Shown here one piece after another: positions 35,539 to 45,311 of a stretch of 64,000 bases of DNA. The notes beneath the pieces are model-generated. The model made no database searches. It was not told the DNA's origin and saw nothing but the letters and a program-made list of their open reading frames with translations. The position numbers and the translations under genes were made by a program. The DNA comes from Bacteroidaceae bacterium (GTDB taxonomy: Bacteria; Bacteroidota; Bacteroidia; Bacteroidales; Bacteroidaceae). The stretch's first letter is position 1, and each line of letters opens with the position of its first letter. The stretch lies in assembly GCA_017647225.1 (NCBI GenBank), contig JAGCLA010000015.1, forward strand, positions 1 to 64,000. The letters are read 5' to 3'.

Positions 35539-37707
35539 CAATTCTCTATACTTTGGCAATGTCCACAATTCGTTATCGACAACAAGTTCAAGCTGGTCGA
35601 TATGATAACGGATAGACTCAAGCATAGGAGCAATTGTGTCGTGATAAGCAATAGCCTTGTCACGTTCGCTTGCAATGCGGTTGGCAACCTTACGACGTTC
35701 AACCATTTCATCGACGAGACGACGTATTTCTGCAACATGCTGTGCCATCTGTTTCACAAGTTCGATATTCTCGGCAGACAAACGGTCGCCTTCGGCCTTA
35801 CCAATCACCTGCTCCATCTTTATAACGTTATCGAGAAGCGAACTCTGATATTTGGTCGCAGTAGGAATGATGTGGTTAAGAGCAAGATCGCCAAGCACAC
35901 GTGCTTCAATCTGGATTTTCTTGGTATACATTTCCCACTTGATTTCGTTACGCGCACGAAGCTCTGTTTCGGTCATGACATCCATATCGCGGAACATCGC
36001 AACGCTCTCCTTGTCAAGATAACGGTCAAATACGATAGGAGCACTCGCCTCACAGTCAAGACCACGACGCATTGCCTCACGTCGCCACTCTTCGCTGTAG
36101 CCATTGCCGTCGAAACGCACCGGCTTGCTGTATTTGATATATTTACGGATAATTTTAACAAGCGCGTCCTCTTTTGCCTCACCCTTCTCGATAAGAGCAT
36201 CGACCTCACGCTTGAAGATGGTCAGCTGTTCAGCCATAGCCGTATTAAGAGCAATCATCGCCGAAGCACAGTTGGCCTCAGAGCCTACTGCACGGAACTC
36301 AAAGCGGTTACCGGTAAAAGCAAAAGGCGATGTACGGTTACGGTCAGTATTATCAATCATCAATTCAGGGATTGACGGTATATTCAAACGCAGTTCGCGC
36401 TTGCTCAATATCTTCACTACATCATCGGTTGTTTCCATATGGTCAAGCACCGATGACAAGTGCGAGCCGAGGAAGCTTGAAATAATTGCCGGTGGTGCTT
36501 CCGCTGCACCAAGACGATGCGCATTGGCAGCAGACATGATACTTGCTTTAAGCAAACCGTTATGACGATATATTGCAGCAAGTGTATTTACCACGAATGT
36601 AATGAAACGCAGATTATCCTTGTCGTTCTTACCCGGAGCCATCAGCAACACGCCGGTGTCTGTACCGAGCGACCAGTTATTGTGTTTACCCGAACCGTTG
36701 ACACCCTTGAATGGTTTTTCGTGCAACAGCACGCGGAAACCATGACGGCGTGCCACCTCTTTCATAAGAGCCATGATAAGCATATTATGATCGACAGCGA
36801 GGTTACACTCCTCATATATAGGTGCAAGCTCAAACTGGTTCGGTGCAGCCTCGTTATGGCAGGTCTTTGCAGGGATACCAAGTTTCATTGCCTCTATCTC
36901 GAGTTCTTTCATAAAGGCAGCGACGCGCTTTGGTATAGAGCCGAAATAGTGGTCCTCGAGCTGCTGATTCTTTGCACTGTCATGCCCCATAAGAGTACGG
37001 CCTGTAAGCAAGAGGTCAGGACGAGCAAGAAGCATACCCTCATCAACAAGAAAATACTCCTGTTCCCAACCGAGGAAAGTAGTAACCTTCTTCACATTCT
37101 TGTCAAAATAACGACAAACGTCTGTAGCCACCTTGTCAACAGCACGCAACGATTTCAAAAGAGGAGCCTTGTAGTCAAGCGCTTCACCTGTATATGAAAT
37201 AAATACTGTCGGAACACAAAGAGTATCATCTATAAGGAACGCAGGCGATGTCGGGTCCCAAGCACTGTATCCGCGCGCCTCGAAGGTACTTCTTATACCG
37301 CCATTTGGGAATGACGAAGCATCGGGCTCCTGCTGCACGAGCAATTTACCTGAAAACTCTTCGAGAATACCGCCTTTACCGTCATGCTCAATAAAAGCAT
37401 CATGCTTCTCTGCGGTTGTTTCTGTAAGAGGATGGAACCAGTGAGTATAGTGTGTTGCACCGTTTTCCACAGCCCAGCGTTTCATGCCTTCGGCAACGCT
37501 GTCTGCAATAGAACCATCAAGCGGAGCATCGTTGTCAATAACATCTATAAGCTTGTTATATACCTCTTTAGAGAGATACTTGAACATTTTCTCACGATTG
37601 AACACTTTCACTCCATAATACTCCGACGGACGCTGTTCGCAGTCGGGAACTTCGACAGCCTTTTTTCCAAAAGCAGCTGAAATAACCTCAAATCGTAGTT
37701 TTGACAT
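35524..37707 (-). CDS. glnN: Glutamine synthetase type III
   Basis: 727-residue GSIII, the large dodecameric form typical of Bacteroidetes, making glutamine from glutamate, ammonia and ATP. N-terminal GSIII-specific domain, the catalytic blocks FIEHDGKGG and FLGWEQEYFLVDE, the nucleotide region NGSGKHNNWSLGTDTG, and the long helical C-terminus. It is the main ammonia-assimilation enzyme in such bacteria. Single gene with a near-perfect promoter. Confidence 0.96.
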   Translation of the reverse strand: MSKLRFEVISAAFGKKAVEVPDCEQRPSEYYGVKVFNREKMFKYLSKEVYNKLIDVIDNDAPLDGSIADSVAEGMKRWAVENGATHYTHWFHPLTETTAEKHDAFIEHDGKGGILEEFSGKLLVQQEPDASSFPNGGIRSTFEARGYSAWDPTSPAFLIDDTLCVPTVFISYTGEALDYKAPLLKSLRAVDKVATDVCRYFDKNVKKVTTFLGWEQEYFLVDEGMLLARPDLLLTGRTLMGHDSAKNQQLEDHYFGSIPKRVAAFMKELEIEAMKLGIPAKTCHNEAAPNQFELAPIYEECNLAVDHNMLIMALMKEVARRHGFRVLLHEKPFKGVNGSGKHNNWSLGTDTGVLLMAPGKNDKDNLRFITFVVNTLAAIYRHNGLLKASIMSAANAHRLGAAEAPPAIISSFLGSHLSSVLDHMETTDDVVKILSKRELRLNIPSIPELMIDNTDRNRTSPFAFTGNRFEFRAVGSEANCASAMIALNTAMAEQLTIFKREVDALIEKGEAKEDALVKIIRKYIKYSKPVRFDGNGYSEEWRREAMRRGLDCEASAPIVFDRYLDKESVAMFRDMDVMTETELRARNEIKWEMYTKKIQIEARVLGDLALNHIIPTATKYQSSLLDNVIKMEQVIGKAEGDRLSAENIELVKQMAQHVAEIRRLVDEMVERRKVANRIASERDKAIAYHDTIAPMLESIRYHIDQLELVVDNELWTLPKYRELLFIV

Positions 37708-37787
37708 TTTATTTTGTTTTTAATATTTTTACTTCACAATCAAGCTCAACAATTTTATTGACTTTTTGTAAAATTATAAAATCAATA

Positions 37788-37818
37788 CAAATATAACACC
37801 ATTAACGAACAGAACAAA
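37788..37818 (-). promoter_or_regulatory. glnN promoter
   Basis: Minus strand TTTG (37818-37815), 19-base spacer, TATATTTG (37795-37788). Full match to both consensus boxes, with a leader of about 80 bases. Confidence 0.8.
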
Positions 37819-38110
37819 GATTTTTAGAAAAAAGGAACGCATTTCCGAAAGAATTTTCATTCAAAGAAGATATTTTTAATAAAAAAGGAAGTAAAAACAA
37901 GTCAAAAATTCAAAACACAGTACCATTTTACAAAAAACGTCGCAAAAACACCCTTTTATCATTTTGACAGCGAAATATAAGTTTTTACTTACTTTTTGCA
38001 ACAACCATATATCTTCTTTTCTCAACTCGCCACACCTGTTACGGCACAAACAAACGGAACAAGCCAAATATTCTCTAAAAAAAATACAGAAAAAACTTCT
38101 ATGGAATAAT
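37819..38110. other. Gene-free AT-rich divergent region
   Basis: Between the glnN and nagA promoters. Strongly A/T-rich with many A runs (GAAAAAAGG, AAAAAAGGAAG). No repeat, RNA gene or convincing ORF is seen. Confidence 0.6.
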
Positions 38111-38118
38111 AATTTCAA

Positions 38119-38126
38119 TAATTTTG
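38119..38126 (+). promoter_or_regulatory. nagA -7 element
   Basis: TAATTTTG, full match, with a degenerate TTC at 38097-38099 (19-base spacer). A leader of about 50 bases follows. Confidence 0.55.
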
Positions 38127-38179
38127 TAGAATAAAAGGAAACAGAAAAGGACAAACACATACAATTAACCACAAATATT

Positions 38180-39343
38180 ATGCTCAAGCAAATTATCAAT
38201 GCCAAAATCCTGACTCCTCAGGGCTGGCTGAAAGACGGATCGGTTATCATGAGAGATAACAAGATTCTGGAGGTAACAAACTGCGACCTTGCTGTTATTG
38301 GTGCAGAAGTTGTTGATGCCAAAGGTATGTACGTTGTACCCGGCGGTGTAGAGATTCACATTCACGGTGGTGGCGGTTGCGACTTTATGGAAGGAACAGA
38401 AGAGGCTTTCCGTGGAGCAATCAAAGCTCACATGAAGCACGGAACAACAAGTATCTTCCCTACCCTTTCTTCATCAACAGTACCAATGATTGAGGCTGCT
38501 GCTGAAACATGTACCAAATTGATGGCAGAGCCAAACAGCCCGGTACTTGGTCTTCACCTCGAAGGACACTACCTGAACATGGCTATGGCAGGCGGTCAGT
38601 TGCCCGAGAACATCAAGGATCCCGATCCAAACGAATACATTCCACTTGTTGAGAAATGGAACTGTATCAAACGTTGGGATGCCGCGCCTGAGCTACCCGG
38701 TGCAATGCAGTTCGGTAAATACATCACATCAAAAGGCATTCTTGCTTCTGTAGCACACACACAGGCAGAATACGATGACATTCACTCTGCACGCAAGAAC
38801 GGTTACACCCATGCAACCCACTTCTACAATGCAATGCCTGGTTTCCACAAACGTCGCGAATACAAGTATGAGGGAACGGTTGAGAGTATTTACCTACACG
38901 AAGACATGACAGTTGAGGTTGTTGCCGACGGCATACACGTACCTCCAACAATTCTCCGTCTTATCCACCGCATAAAGGGTGTTGAGCGTGCATGTGTCAT
39001 AACCGACGCTCTTGCATGTGCAGCGAGCGACAGCACAACAGCATTCGACCCACGCGTGATAATCGAAGATGGCGTTTGTAAGCTTGCTGACCGCACAGCA
39101 CTTGCCGGTTCTGTAGCAACTATGGACCGTCTTATCCGCACATTGGTACAGAAAGCTGAAATTCCTTTGGAAGATGCTGTACGCATGGCTTCTGAAACAC
39201 CTGCAAAAATCATGAATGTATATGACCGCAAGGGTTCATTGTTGAGAGATAAGGATGCTGACTTGATGATTCTCGACGACGATTTGAACATACGCGCCGT
39301 TTGGGCTATGGGTAACCTTGTCGAAGGAACATACACTCTCTAA
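38180..39343 (+). CDS. nagA: N-acetylglucosamine-6-phosphate deacetylase
   Basis: 387-residue amidohydrolase converting GlcNAc-6-P to glucosamine-6-P, for amino-sugar use or cell-wall recycling. Metal motif EIHIHGGGGCDF, Glu in LEGHYLN, His in SVAHTQAEYDD, the block THFYNAMPGFHKR, and the catalytic Asp in VITDALA. The LEGHYLN form differs from the LEGPF found in E. coli; I believe the divergent form is usual in Bacteroidales. Stands alone between its own promoter and terminator; nagB is not nearby. Confidence 0.92.
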   Translation: MLKQIINAKILTPQGWLKDGSVIMRDNKILEVTNCDLAVIGAEVVDAKGMYVVPGGVEIHIHGGGGCDFMEGTEEAFRGAIKAHMKHGTTSIFPTLSSSTVPMIEAAAETCTKLMAEPNSPVLGLHLEGHYLNMAMAGGQLPENIKDPDPNEYIPLVEKWNCIKRWDAAPELPGAMQFGKYITSKGILASVAHTQAEYDDIHSARKNGYTHATHFYNAMPGFHKRREYKYEGTVESIYLHEDMTVEVVADGIHVPPTILRLIHRIKGVERACVITDALACAASDSTTAFDPRVIIEDGVCKLADRTALAGSVATMDRLIRTLVQKAEIPLEDAVRMASETPAKIMNVYDRKGSLLRDKDADLMILDDDLNIRAVWAMGNLVEGTYTL

Positions 39344-39365
39344 AAAACAGAGAACATATCAAAAT

Positions 39366-39402
39366 AACCCGCCGATGCTTACAATATGAGCATCGGCGGG
39401 TT
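39366..39402 (+). terminator. Terminator of nagA
   Basis: 14-bp perfect arms (39366-39379, 39389-39402), GC-rich, then GCTTTATA. Confidence 0.85.
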
Positions 39403-39485
39403 GCTTTATAGGTACAAATTACAATAATTCTATATATATTAAGTTTTTTTGTTAAAATTAAAGTGTCAAAAGCAATGCAAAAAGT

Positions 39486-39493
39486 TATCTTTG
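39486..39493 (+). promoter_or_regulatory. -7 element of the M3 peptidase operon
   Basis: TATCTTTG, identical to the grpE -7 box. It is 66 bases before the ATG. No clear -33 box. Confidence 0.5.
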
Positions 39494-39558
39494 CTGTTAG
39501 ATATGTAAAAGCGATATTATAATTGTCTTATTTTACATAACAGCAAAGGAAAACAATC

Positions 39559-41643
39559 ATGAGCAAGTTGAACAATAAGGAAAACATCATATCAGGCAAT
39601 CCGTTATTAGAGCATTATGGAACTCCATTCAATGCGATTCCTTATGACCGTATAACATTAGAGCACTATATTCCGGCCATAAAAGAAGCCATTAAAAAGG
39701 AGAACGACATTATCGACTCCATTTGCAACAGCAATGAGGTTGCCACATTCGAGAACACTATAGTCGAGCTCGACCGTTCAGGCTTGCTGCTTGGCGAAAT
39801 CACAGGCGCATTCAACGCTCTGGCAAATGCCCGCAGCAATGACGAAATCCTTGCCATAGAAGAGGAGATGGAGATGCTTTGTACATCGCATCACAACGAC
39901 ATTTCACTCAACGAAAAGCTGTTTGCAAGAATAAAAGAGGTTTACAATGGCGACACCTCCATGCTCGACACAGCACAGAAGCGTCTGTTGGAGCAGACAT
40001 ACTCTTCGTTTGTACGCAACGGAGCCAACCTTACAGGTGCCGACCGTGAAGAGTTCCGCAGACTGACAGAACGCCTGTCGATACTTGCGATAAAATTCCA
40101 GGAGAACAGCATCAAAGACACCGATGCCTTCACGTTGCATATAACAGATATTGCCGATGTGGACGGTTTGCCCGAAGATGTCATAGAGGCGGCAGCAAAC
40201 AATGCGAAAGAGAACGGTAAAGAGGGTTGGCTTTTTACATTGCACCGCCCCAGCTACCTGCCGTTCATAACATTCTGCAAGAACCGCGAACTGCGCAGAC
40301 AGATGTATATGGCATACAACACAATAGGTTCAAAGGGCAACAGCTACGACAACAGGGAGATAGTAAAAGAGATTGTAAACACCAGATTGCGACTTGCCCG
40401 TCTTTTGGGGTATAACACATACAGCGATTATGTTCTTTCTGAACGCATGGCACAGAACACCGACGCGGTATTCTCATTGCTCGGCAAACTGACATGGTCG
40501 TATCTGCCCGTCGCACGCAACGAAATAGAGGAAATCAAAGAGGTGGCAAAAATAGCCGAAGGAGAAGATTTCGAATTCAAGCCTTGGGACTTTGCCTTTT
40601 ACAGCGAAAAGTTGAAAGAGAAGAAGTACTCCCTGAGCGACGAGATGACACGCCCCTATTTTGAACTGAACCAGGCGATATACGGCATGTTCTACCTTGC
40701 CACACGCCTATATGGCATCACGTTCAAGCAGAATCATGATATTCCGCTATTCAACCCCGATGTCAAGGTTTGGGAAGTATACGACTACGACGGCACATAC
40801 CTCGCACTACTCTATTGCGATTTCTATGCACGCAAAGGCAAACACGCCGGAGCATGGATGGACTCGATAAAGCCACAATACAAGGAGGCTGACGGCACAG
40901 ACCACCGTCCTCACGTGACACTATCGACCAACTACCGCAAACCTATGCCGGGCAAGCCTACATTGCTTACTTTTGACGAAGTAAACACCTTGATGCACGA
41001 ATTCGGCCATTGTCTGCACGGCATATTCTCCGACGTGAGATACGCAAGCCAATGCAGCCCCAATGTTCTATGGGACTTTGTGGAGATGCCGTCACAGATA
41101 ATGGAGAATTTTGCAACAGAAGAGGAACTGTTGAAGCATTTCGCATTCCACCACATCACAGGAGAGAACATGCCGAAAGAGATGCTTGACAAGATAAAAG
41201 AGGCACGCACATTCAACACAGGCTACCAATGTGTGCGTCAAGTCGGCTTAGGACTTATTGACCAGGCATGGCACAACATACAGCAACCTTTCGAAGGTGA
41301 TGTATTGGAGTACGAGCACTCTGTAACAGCAGCCTTGAGAGTAATGACACCAGAAAAGACAACCGGTATAACCACACACTTCGGGCATATAATGTCAGGA
41401 GGATATGCTGCCGGATATTACAGCTACAAATGGGCCGAGATGCTCGATGCAGACGCATTCGCACTATTCAAGGAAAACGGTATCCTGGATATGAAAACAG
41501 CGCAATCGTTCAGGGACAACATTCTTGCGAAGGGCGACAGCGAACACCCAATGACACTATATGTAAAGTTCAGAGGACACAAGCCACAGGTTGAGCCATT
41601 ACTTGAACGTGACGGAATAAAGACCATTTGCCCACACCTATAA
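39559..41643 (+). CDS. dcp: M3 family metallopeptidase (peptidyl-dipeptidase Dcp type)
   Basis: 694-residue zinc peptidase, helical throughout. Zinc motif HEFGH at 480-484 (within LMHEFGHCLHGIF), preceded by the family block PGKPTLLTFDEVNTL. The downstream FVEMPSQIMENF carries the third ligand Glu. No signal peptide, so probably cytoplasmic degradation of short peptides. The choice between Dcp and oligopeptidase A specificity is not readable. It leads a tight four-gene unit (gaps of 7, 6 and -1 bases) with a lipoprotein, dCMP deaminase and S41 protease. Confidence 0.92.
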   Translation: MSKLNNKENIISGNPLLEHYGTPFNAIPYDRITLEHYIPAIKEAIKKENDIIDSICNSNEVATFENTIVELDRSGLLLGEITGAFNALANARSNDEILAIEEEMEMLCTSHHNDISLNEKLFARIKEVYNGDTSMLDTAQKRLLEQTYSSFVRNGANLTGADREEFRRLTERLSILAIKFQENSIKDTDAFTLHITDIADVDGLPEDVIEAAANNAKENGKEGWLFTLHRPSYLPFITFCKNRELRRQMYMAYNTIGSKGNSYDNREIVKEIVNTRLRLARLLGYNTYSDYVLSERMAQNTDAVFSLLGKLTWSYLPVARNEIEEIKEVAKIAEGEDFEFKPWDFAFYSEKLKEKKYSLSDEMTRPYFELNQAIYGMFYLATRLYGITFKQNHDIPLFNPDVKVWEVYDYDGTYLALLYCDFYARKGKHAGAWMDSIKPQYKEADGTDHRPHVTLSTNYRKPMPGKPTLLTFDEVNTLMHEFGHCLHGIFSDVRYASQCSPNVLWDFVEMPSQIMENFATEEELLKHFAFHHITGENMPKEMLDKIKEARTFNTGYQCVRQVGLGLIDQAWHNIQQPFEGDVLEYEHSVTAALRVMTPEKTTGITTHFGHIMSGGYAAGYYSYKWAEMLDADAFALFKENGILDMKTAQSFRDNILAKGDSEHPMTLYVKFRGHKPQVEPLLERDGIKTICPHL

Positions 41644-41650
41644 GAGAAGT

Positions 41651-42079
41651 ATGAAAAAGATATTAAACACAGTCGGCAAATCATTCGTGCTGCTTGTTGT
41701 GGTACTGACAATGACAACCTGCAACACCACCGATGACATAAATGCCATATTCCGTGGCCACACATGGAACCTGACATACATAAAAGAACCCGACATTGAA
41801 CGTTTCCCAAAAGACAAGCAATACAGCATCAGTTTCAAGAACGACAATTTTGAAGCCAACATGCCTAACGGGGCAACAATAAAAGGGAAATGGCATGCCG
41901 ATGGCAGCAAGAACCGCACATTCAGCTGCACACAGATGAGGGTTGAGGGTAATATCGCCGATGATGTAATCGCATCAAGCATATACAATATCCTCATCAA
42001 TGCAAAGAACTATGATGGAGATACAAACTGGTTACATATAATAAAGGACAAAAACACTTACATGCAATTCTATAATTGA
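41651..42079 (+). CDS. Small lipoprotein, META/DUF4847-like
   Basis: 142 residues. Signal peptide ends TMTTC with Cys24 as probable lipid site. The mature part is a small beta-rich domain (HTWNLTYIKEP, then ATIKGKWHADGS, FSCTQMRV), the pattern of META-type lipoproteins. I recall a DUF4847 lipoprotein between the M3 peptidase and the deaminase in other Bacteroides, so the assignment is partly contextual. Function unknown. Confidence 0.7.
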   Translation: MKKILNTVGKSFVLLVVVLTMTTCNTTDDINAIFRGHTWNLTYIKEPDIERFPKDKQYSISFKNDNFEANMPNGATIKGKWHADGSKNRTFSCTQMRVEGNIADDVIASSIYNILINAKNYDGDTNWLHIIKDKNTYMQFYN

Positions 42080-42085
42080 TAAGCT

Positions 42086-42517
42086 ATGGAGAACAAAGAT
42101 AAACAACAGGAACTTGACAAGCGTTATATGCGCATGGCAGCCATTTGGGCAGAGAACTCATACTGTGTACGTCGCAAGGTAGGCGCACTTATAGTAAAAG
42201 ACAAGATGATAATATCAGACGGTTACAACGGCACACCGGTAGGCTTTGAGAACATATGCGAGAATGACGAAGGATTTACAAAACCATACGTTCTGCATGC
42301 CGAGGCCAACGCCATAACAAAAATTGCACGTTCAAACAACAACAGCAACGGAGCAACACTTTATGTAACCACATCGCCATGCATTGAATGCGCCAAGCTG
42401 ATTATCCAAGCCGGAATAATACGTGTCGTATATGGCGAAGAGTATCATATAATGGACGGTATAGAACTGCTTCAAAGAGCCGGTGTAGAAGTGGTATATC
42501 TTAAAAACTACCAATAA
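42086..42517 (+). CDS. Deoxycytidylate (dCMP) deaminase
   Basis: 143-residue zinc enzyme making dUMP from dCMP for thymidylate synthesis. Zinc motif HAEANAI (His71, catalytic Glu73) and PCIECAKL (Cys99, Cys102). The block SYCVRRKVGALIVKD and the substrate loop GYNGTPVGFENICE are typical of the dCMP rather than cytidine group. It overlaps the S41 start by one base. Confidence 0.92.
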   Translation: MENKDKQQELDKRYMRMAAIWAENSYCVRRKVGALIVKDKMIISDGYNGTPVGFENICENDEGFTKPYVLHAEANAITKIARSNNNSNGATLYVTTSPCIECAKLIIQAGIIRVVYGEEYHIMDGIELLQRAGVEVVYLKNYQ

Positions 42518-44124
42518 TGAAACGACATACAGGCATTATTGTTGTCATCTGCCTGCTCGGTGGCTTTTTCATCGGTATGCAGATGGCCAACAACAAGAAT
42601 ACCATAATAATCAACAATACAGACAACAAGCTGTGCGAGATGCTCGACATAATACAAAGCAATTATGTTGACAGTACCGATATTGATTCTATAATAGAGT
42701 TGAGCCTCCCAAAGATAATTTCGGAGCTTGACCCACATAGCGTATATATACCACAGAAAGATGTCGAAGCAACAAATTCCGACCTGCAAAGCAGTTTCAG
42801 CGGTATAGGAATACGCTTTACAATCCAGGAGGACACCATACACATCAGCGATGTCATACGTGGCGGGCCTTCGGAAAAAGTAGGCATACTCGCCGGTGAC
42901 CGTATAATAAAAGTCAACGACACGCTGTTTGTCGGCAAAGATGTATGCACCAACGAAACTGCAATAAAAAAGCTCAAAGGCCCCAAAGGCAGTTTTGTAA
43001 AGATAGGTATAGAACGTTACGGCGAAAAAGAGTTGCTCGACTTCAACATACGTCGTGATGAGATACCTGTTGAAAGCATCGAAGCCACATATATGATAAA
43101 CGACAAATGGGGTTATGTCCAGATAGAGCGTTTTGCAGAAAACACATTCGCCGAGTTCATACACGCCTTGGCAATGTTTATCAGCAACAATGCGCAAGGA
43201 ATAATCATTGACCTCAGAGGCAACGGAGGAGGTTATATGGGAGTCGCAACCGAAATAGCCAACCAGTTCCTCGGCAAAGACGACATTATAGTATATACAG
43301 AGGGGGAACATAGCAGAAAGAGCATAGAAAGAGCCAACGGATACGGGATGTTCCAGGAGACACCCCTGGTTGTACTTGTTGACGAGACATCGGCTTCGGC
43401 AAGCGAGATTATAGCAGGAACAATACAGGACAATGACCGAGGCACGATTATCGGACGACGCACATTCGGTAAAGGACTAGTGCAGCAGCCATTCGATTTC
43501 AACGACGGTTCAATGATGCGCCTGACCATAGCACGCTACCACACCCCATCGGGACGTTGCATACAGAAGCCTTATACAAAAGGTGAAAAAGAGGAATACG
43601 AAAAAGACCTTCTCGAAAGATACAACAGAGGAGAATTCTTCTCGCAGGACAGCATACACCAGAACGAAGAGCTGGAATACAAGACACGCAAAGGCAGGAC
43701 GGTATATGGTGGAGGCGGTATTATGCCCGACATATTCATCTCAAGCGACACTACCGACATGACATCATATTCACAGGAAGTGTTCACAAGAGGACTGATA
43801 TCACGTTTTGCAATGCAATACAGCACCCACAACCGCCAAGAACTCGCCAAACACAGCGGATATGAAGAATTGGTACGCTATCTTGACACACAGCCCATAT
43901 TGGAAGAGTTTGTAGAGTACGCAACAAAAAAAGGACTCAAAAGACGCAACAACCTCATAGCCAAATCAAGAAACATACTGACACGTTCATTGTATTCGAA
44001 TATAATATATCAGATGCAAGGAATGCTTGAATATGTAAAATACATAAACCTCGAAGATCCTGCAGTGCTGAAAGCCATAGAGGTTCTTGAGAATAACGAA
44101 TCATTCCCACAAGCAACAAACTGA
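42517..44124 (+). CDS. S41 family C-terminal processing protease
   Basis: 535-residue exported serine protease. Residues 7-22 form a signal anchor. A PDZ domain spans about 92-170 (FSGIGIRFTI, GDRIIKVNDTLF). The protease core carries DLRGNGGGY, the serine block SASASEIIAG (292-301) and the catalytic Lys319 in TFGKGLVQ. The C-terminal 150 residues are charged and helical. Such proteases trim periplasmic proteins near their C-termini. The start overlaps the dCMP deaminase stop (TAATG), so it is translated from the M3 peptidase operon. Confidence 0.93.
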   Translation: MKRHTGIIVVICLLGGFFIGMQMANNKNTIIINNTDNKLCEMLDIIQSNYVDSTDIDSIIELSLPKIISELDPHSVYIPQKDVEATNSDLQSSFSGIGIRFTIQEDTIHISDVIRGGPSEKVGILAGDRIIKVNDTLFVGKDVCTNETAIKKLKGPKGSFVKIGIERYGEKELLDFNIRRDEIPVESIEATYMINDKWGYVQIERFAENTFAEFIHALAMFISNNAQGIIIDLRGNGGGYMGVATEIANQFLGKDDIIVYTEGEHSRKSIERANGYGMFQETPLVVLVDETSASASEIIAGTIQDNDRGTIIGRRTFGKGLVQQPFDFNDGSMMRLTIARYHTPSGRCIQKPYTKGEKEEYEKDLLERYNRGEFFSQDSIHQNEELEYKTRKGRTVYGGGGIMPDIFISSDTTDMTSYSQEVFTRGLISRFAMQYSTHNRQELAKHSGYEELVRYLDTQPILEEFVEYATKKGLKRRNNLIAKSRNILTRSLYSNIIYQMQGMLEYVKYINLEDPAVLKAIEVLENNESFPQATN

Positions 44125-44135
44125 TACAAAACATT

Positions 44136-44165
44136 GAGGCCTGCTAAATCTCTTTAGCAGGCCTC
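44136..44165. terminator. Bidirectional terminator between S41 protease and mutarotase
   Basis: 13-bp perfect arms (44136-44148, 44153-44165) and a 4-base loop. The plus side is followed by GATTTATATAG then a T run. Confidence 0.88.
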
Positions 44166-44190
44166 GATTTATATAGCTTTTTTTCAGCTA

Positions 44191-44574
44191 TTACTTGTAA
44201 AGATGAAAAATACGCTCCATCATCTGCCACTTGTCATTTGACGAAGCACCTTGGGCTGCAACCTGGAATTCAGCCATGTAGTCTTCCCACTCCTGCTGAC
44301 GAGGTAAAGTCGAAAGACGCGCCATGGATTTGTCCCAATCGAAATCGACAGGAGCTTCCACAATCATGAAAAGGCGAGTTCCAAGAAGATATATCTCCAT
44401 TTCAAGGATACCCACTTCCCTTATACCTTCGATTATCTCGCTCCATGCTTCACCCTCGCTGTGACGGCGACGGTATTCGGCAATGAGTTCCGGATTATCT
44501 TTCAAGTCAAGTGTCTGACAGAAACGCTTTACAGGCCCATCGTACTGCTGTACTCTATAACCTTCATTCTTCAT
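44191..44574 (-). CDS. rhaM: L-rhamnose mutarotase family protein (RhaM/YiiL-like)
   Basis: 127 residues (130 if the ATG at 44583 is used). Family blocks: KRFCQTLDLKDNPELIAEYRRRH, EVGILEMEIYLLGTRLFMIVEAP, and WEDYMAEFQ. Such enzymes interconvert anomers of rhamnose or related deoxysugars; given the fucosidase elsewhere, fucose is possible too. About 20 extra residues precede the usual family start. It follows the SPOR lipoprotein gene in the same direction, and no rhamnose or fucose catabolic gene is adjacent. Confidence 0.85.
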   Translation of the reverse strand: MKNEGYRVQQYDGPVKRFCQTLDLKDNPELIAEYRRRHSEGEAWSEIIEGIREVGILEMEIYLLGTRLFMIVEAPVDFDWDKSMARLSTLPRQQEWEDYMAEFQVAAQGASSNDKWQMMERIFHLYK

Positions 44575-44607
44575 CTGCTCCATAACAGAAACTTTTTCAT
44601 CAATATA

Positions 44608-45096
44608 TTACTTGTTATACAACAACCAAGCCTTTTGGAAATCGACATTGTTTGGATGCGCAGCCTTAAACTGGGCACGGCTTGCAGCAGCAGCCTCTTT
44701 TGTGTCGTAAGATGCACATATCACACGATACATTCCTGTTTCGGGATTCTGAACAACGATAGCCGAATATCCCTCACCTACAAGCTGGTTGCGCAACTTG
44801 TCTGCATTATCCTTTGTAGAGTAGCTGCCACAAACAACACTAAAAGCCTTCAAAGCACCCTCGTTACCTGAAGCAACAACCACCTTTTCAGTACGGTAAG
44901 ATGTATCCTCTGCATTACCCTTTGTTGTAGATGAAGCTACAGGAGCAATCTCTACAGCATCGCTCTGCTGACCCTGACCTTCGGCCAAACGTGCCTGCTC
45001 ATAAGCATCTTTATAAGCACTGTCCTTTGATGACTTACATGATGAAACGGCAAAAACAGAAGTGATAGCCAAAGCAATAACAAAAAACTTTTTCAT
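44608..45096 (-). CDS. SPOR-domain lipoprotein
   Basis: 162 residues. Signal peptide ends VSSC with Cys20 as probable lipid site. A polar linker rich in Ala, Gln and Ser follows. The C-terminal SPOR domain lies at about 83-155 (KAFSVVCGSYSTKDNADKL, then YRVICASYDTKEAA), a fold that binds glycan strands stripped of stem peptides at division sites. It is therefore likely to sit at the septum or cell wall. A full-consensus promoter precedes it; the mutarotase follows downstream. Confidence 0.9.
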   Translation of the reverse strand: MKKFFVIALAITSVFAVSSCKSSKDSAYKDAYEQARLAEGQGQQSDAVEIAPVASSTTKGNAEDTSYRTEKVVVASGNEGALKAFSVVCGSYSTKDNADKLRNQLVGEGYSAIVVQNPETGMYRVICASYDTKEAAAASRAQFKAAHPNNVDFQKAWLLYNK

Positions 45097-45144
45097 AATT
45101 TTATAAATACAATTAATTAATATTCACTTTTTTATAACATAAAG

Positions 45145-45176
45145 CAAAGTTACTAATAATGCGTCACAACATCAAA
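45145..45176 (-). promoter_or_regulatory. Promoter of the SPOR lipoprotein gene
   Basis: Minus strand TTTG (45176-45173), 20-base spacer to TAACTTTG (45152-45145). Both boxes match the Bacteroidetes consensus. Confidence 0.75.
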
Positions 45177-45266
45177 GAAAGTCCGTTTATTTAATGAAAA
45201 TTCACATAAAAATCCTATTTAGCCCTACTTATTGAATTATAGAGGTCTATTTTTAAAATAATTCAG

Positions 45267-45274
45267 TAAATTTG
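45267..45274 (+). promoter_or_regulatory. -7 element of the M64 peptidase gene
   Basis: TAAATTTG, full -7 match, 38 bases before the ATG. No -33 box is evident. Confidence 0.45.
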
Positions 45275-45311
45275 TACAGTTATAGAGAACCTTAAATATG
45301 ATTATTCCCCA

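Noticed and set aside
35461-36375. 304-codon plus-strand ORF opposite glnN
   Set aside because: Antisense to glutamine synthetase III; no family features.
42508-43311. 267-codon minus-strand ORF opposite the S41 protease
   Set aside because: Antisense shadow, aromatic- and Cys-rich product without a start context.
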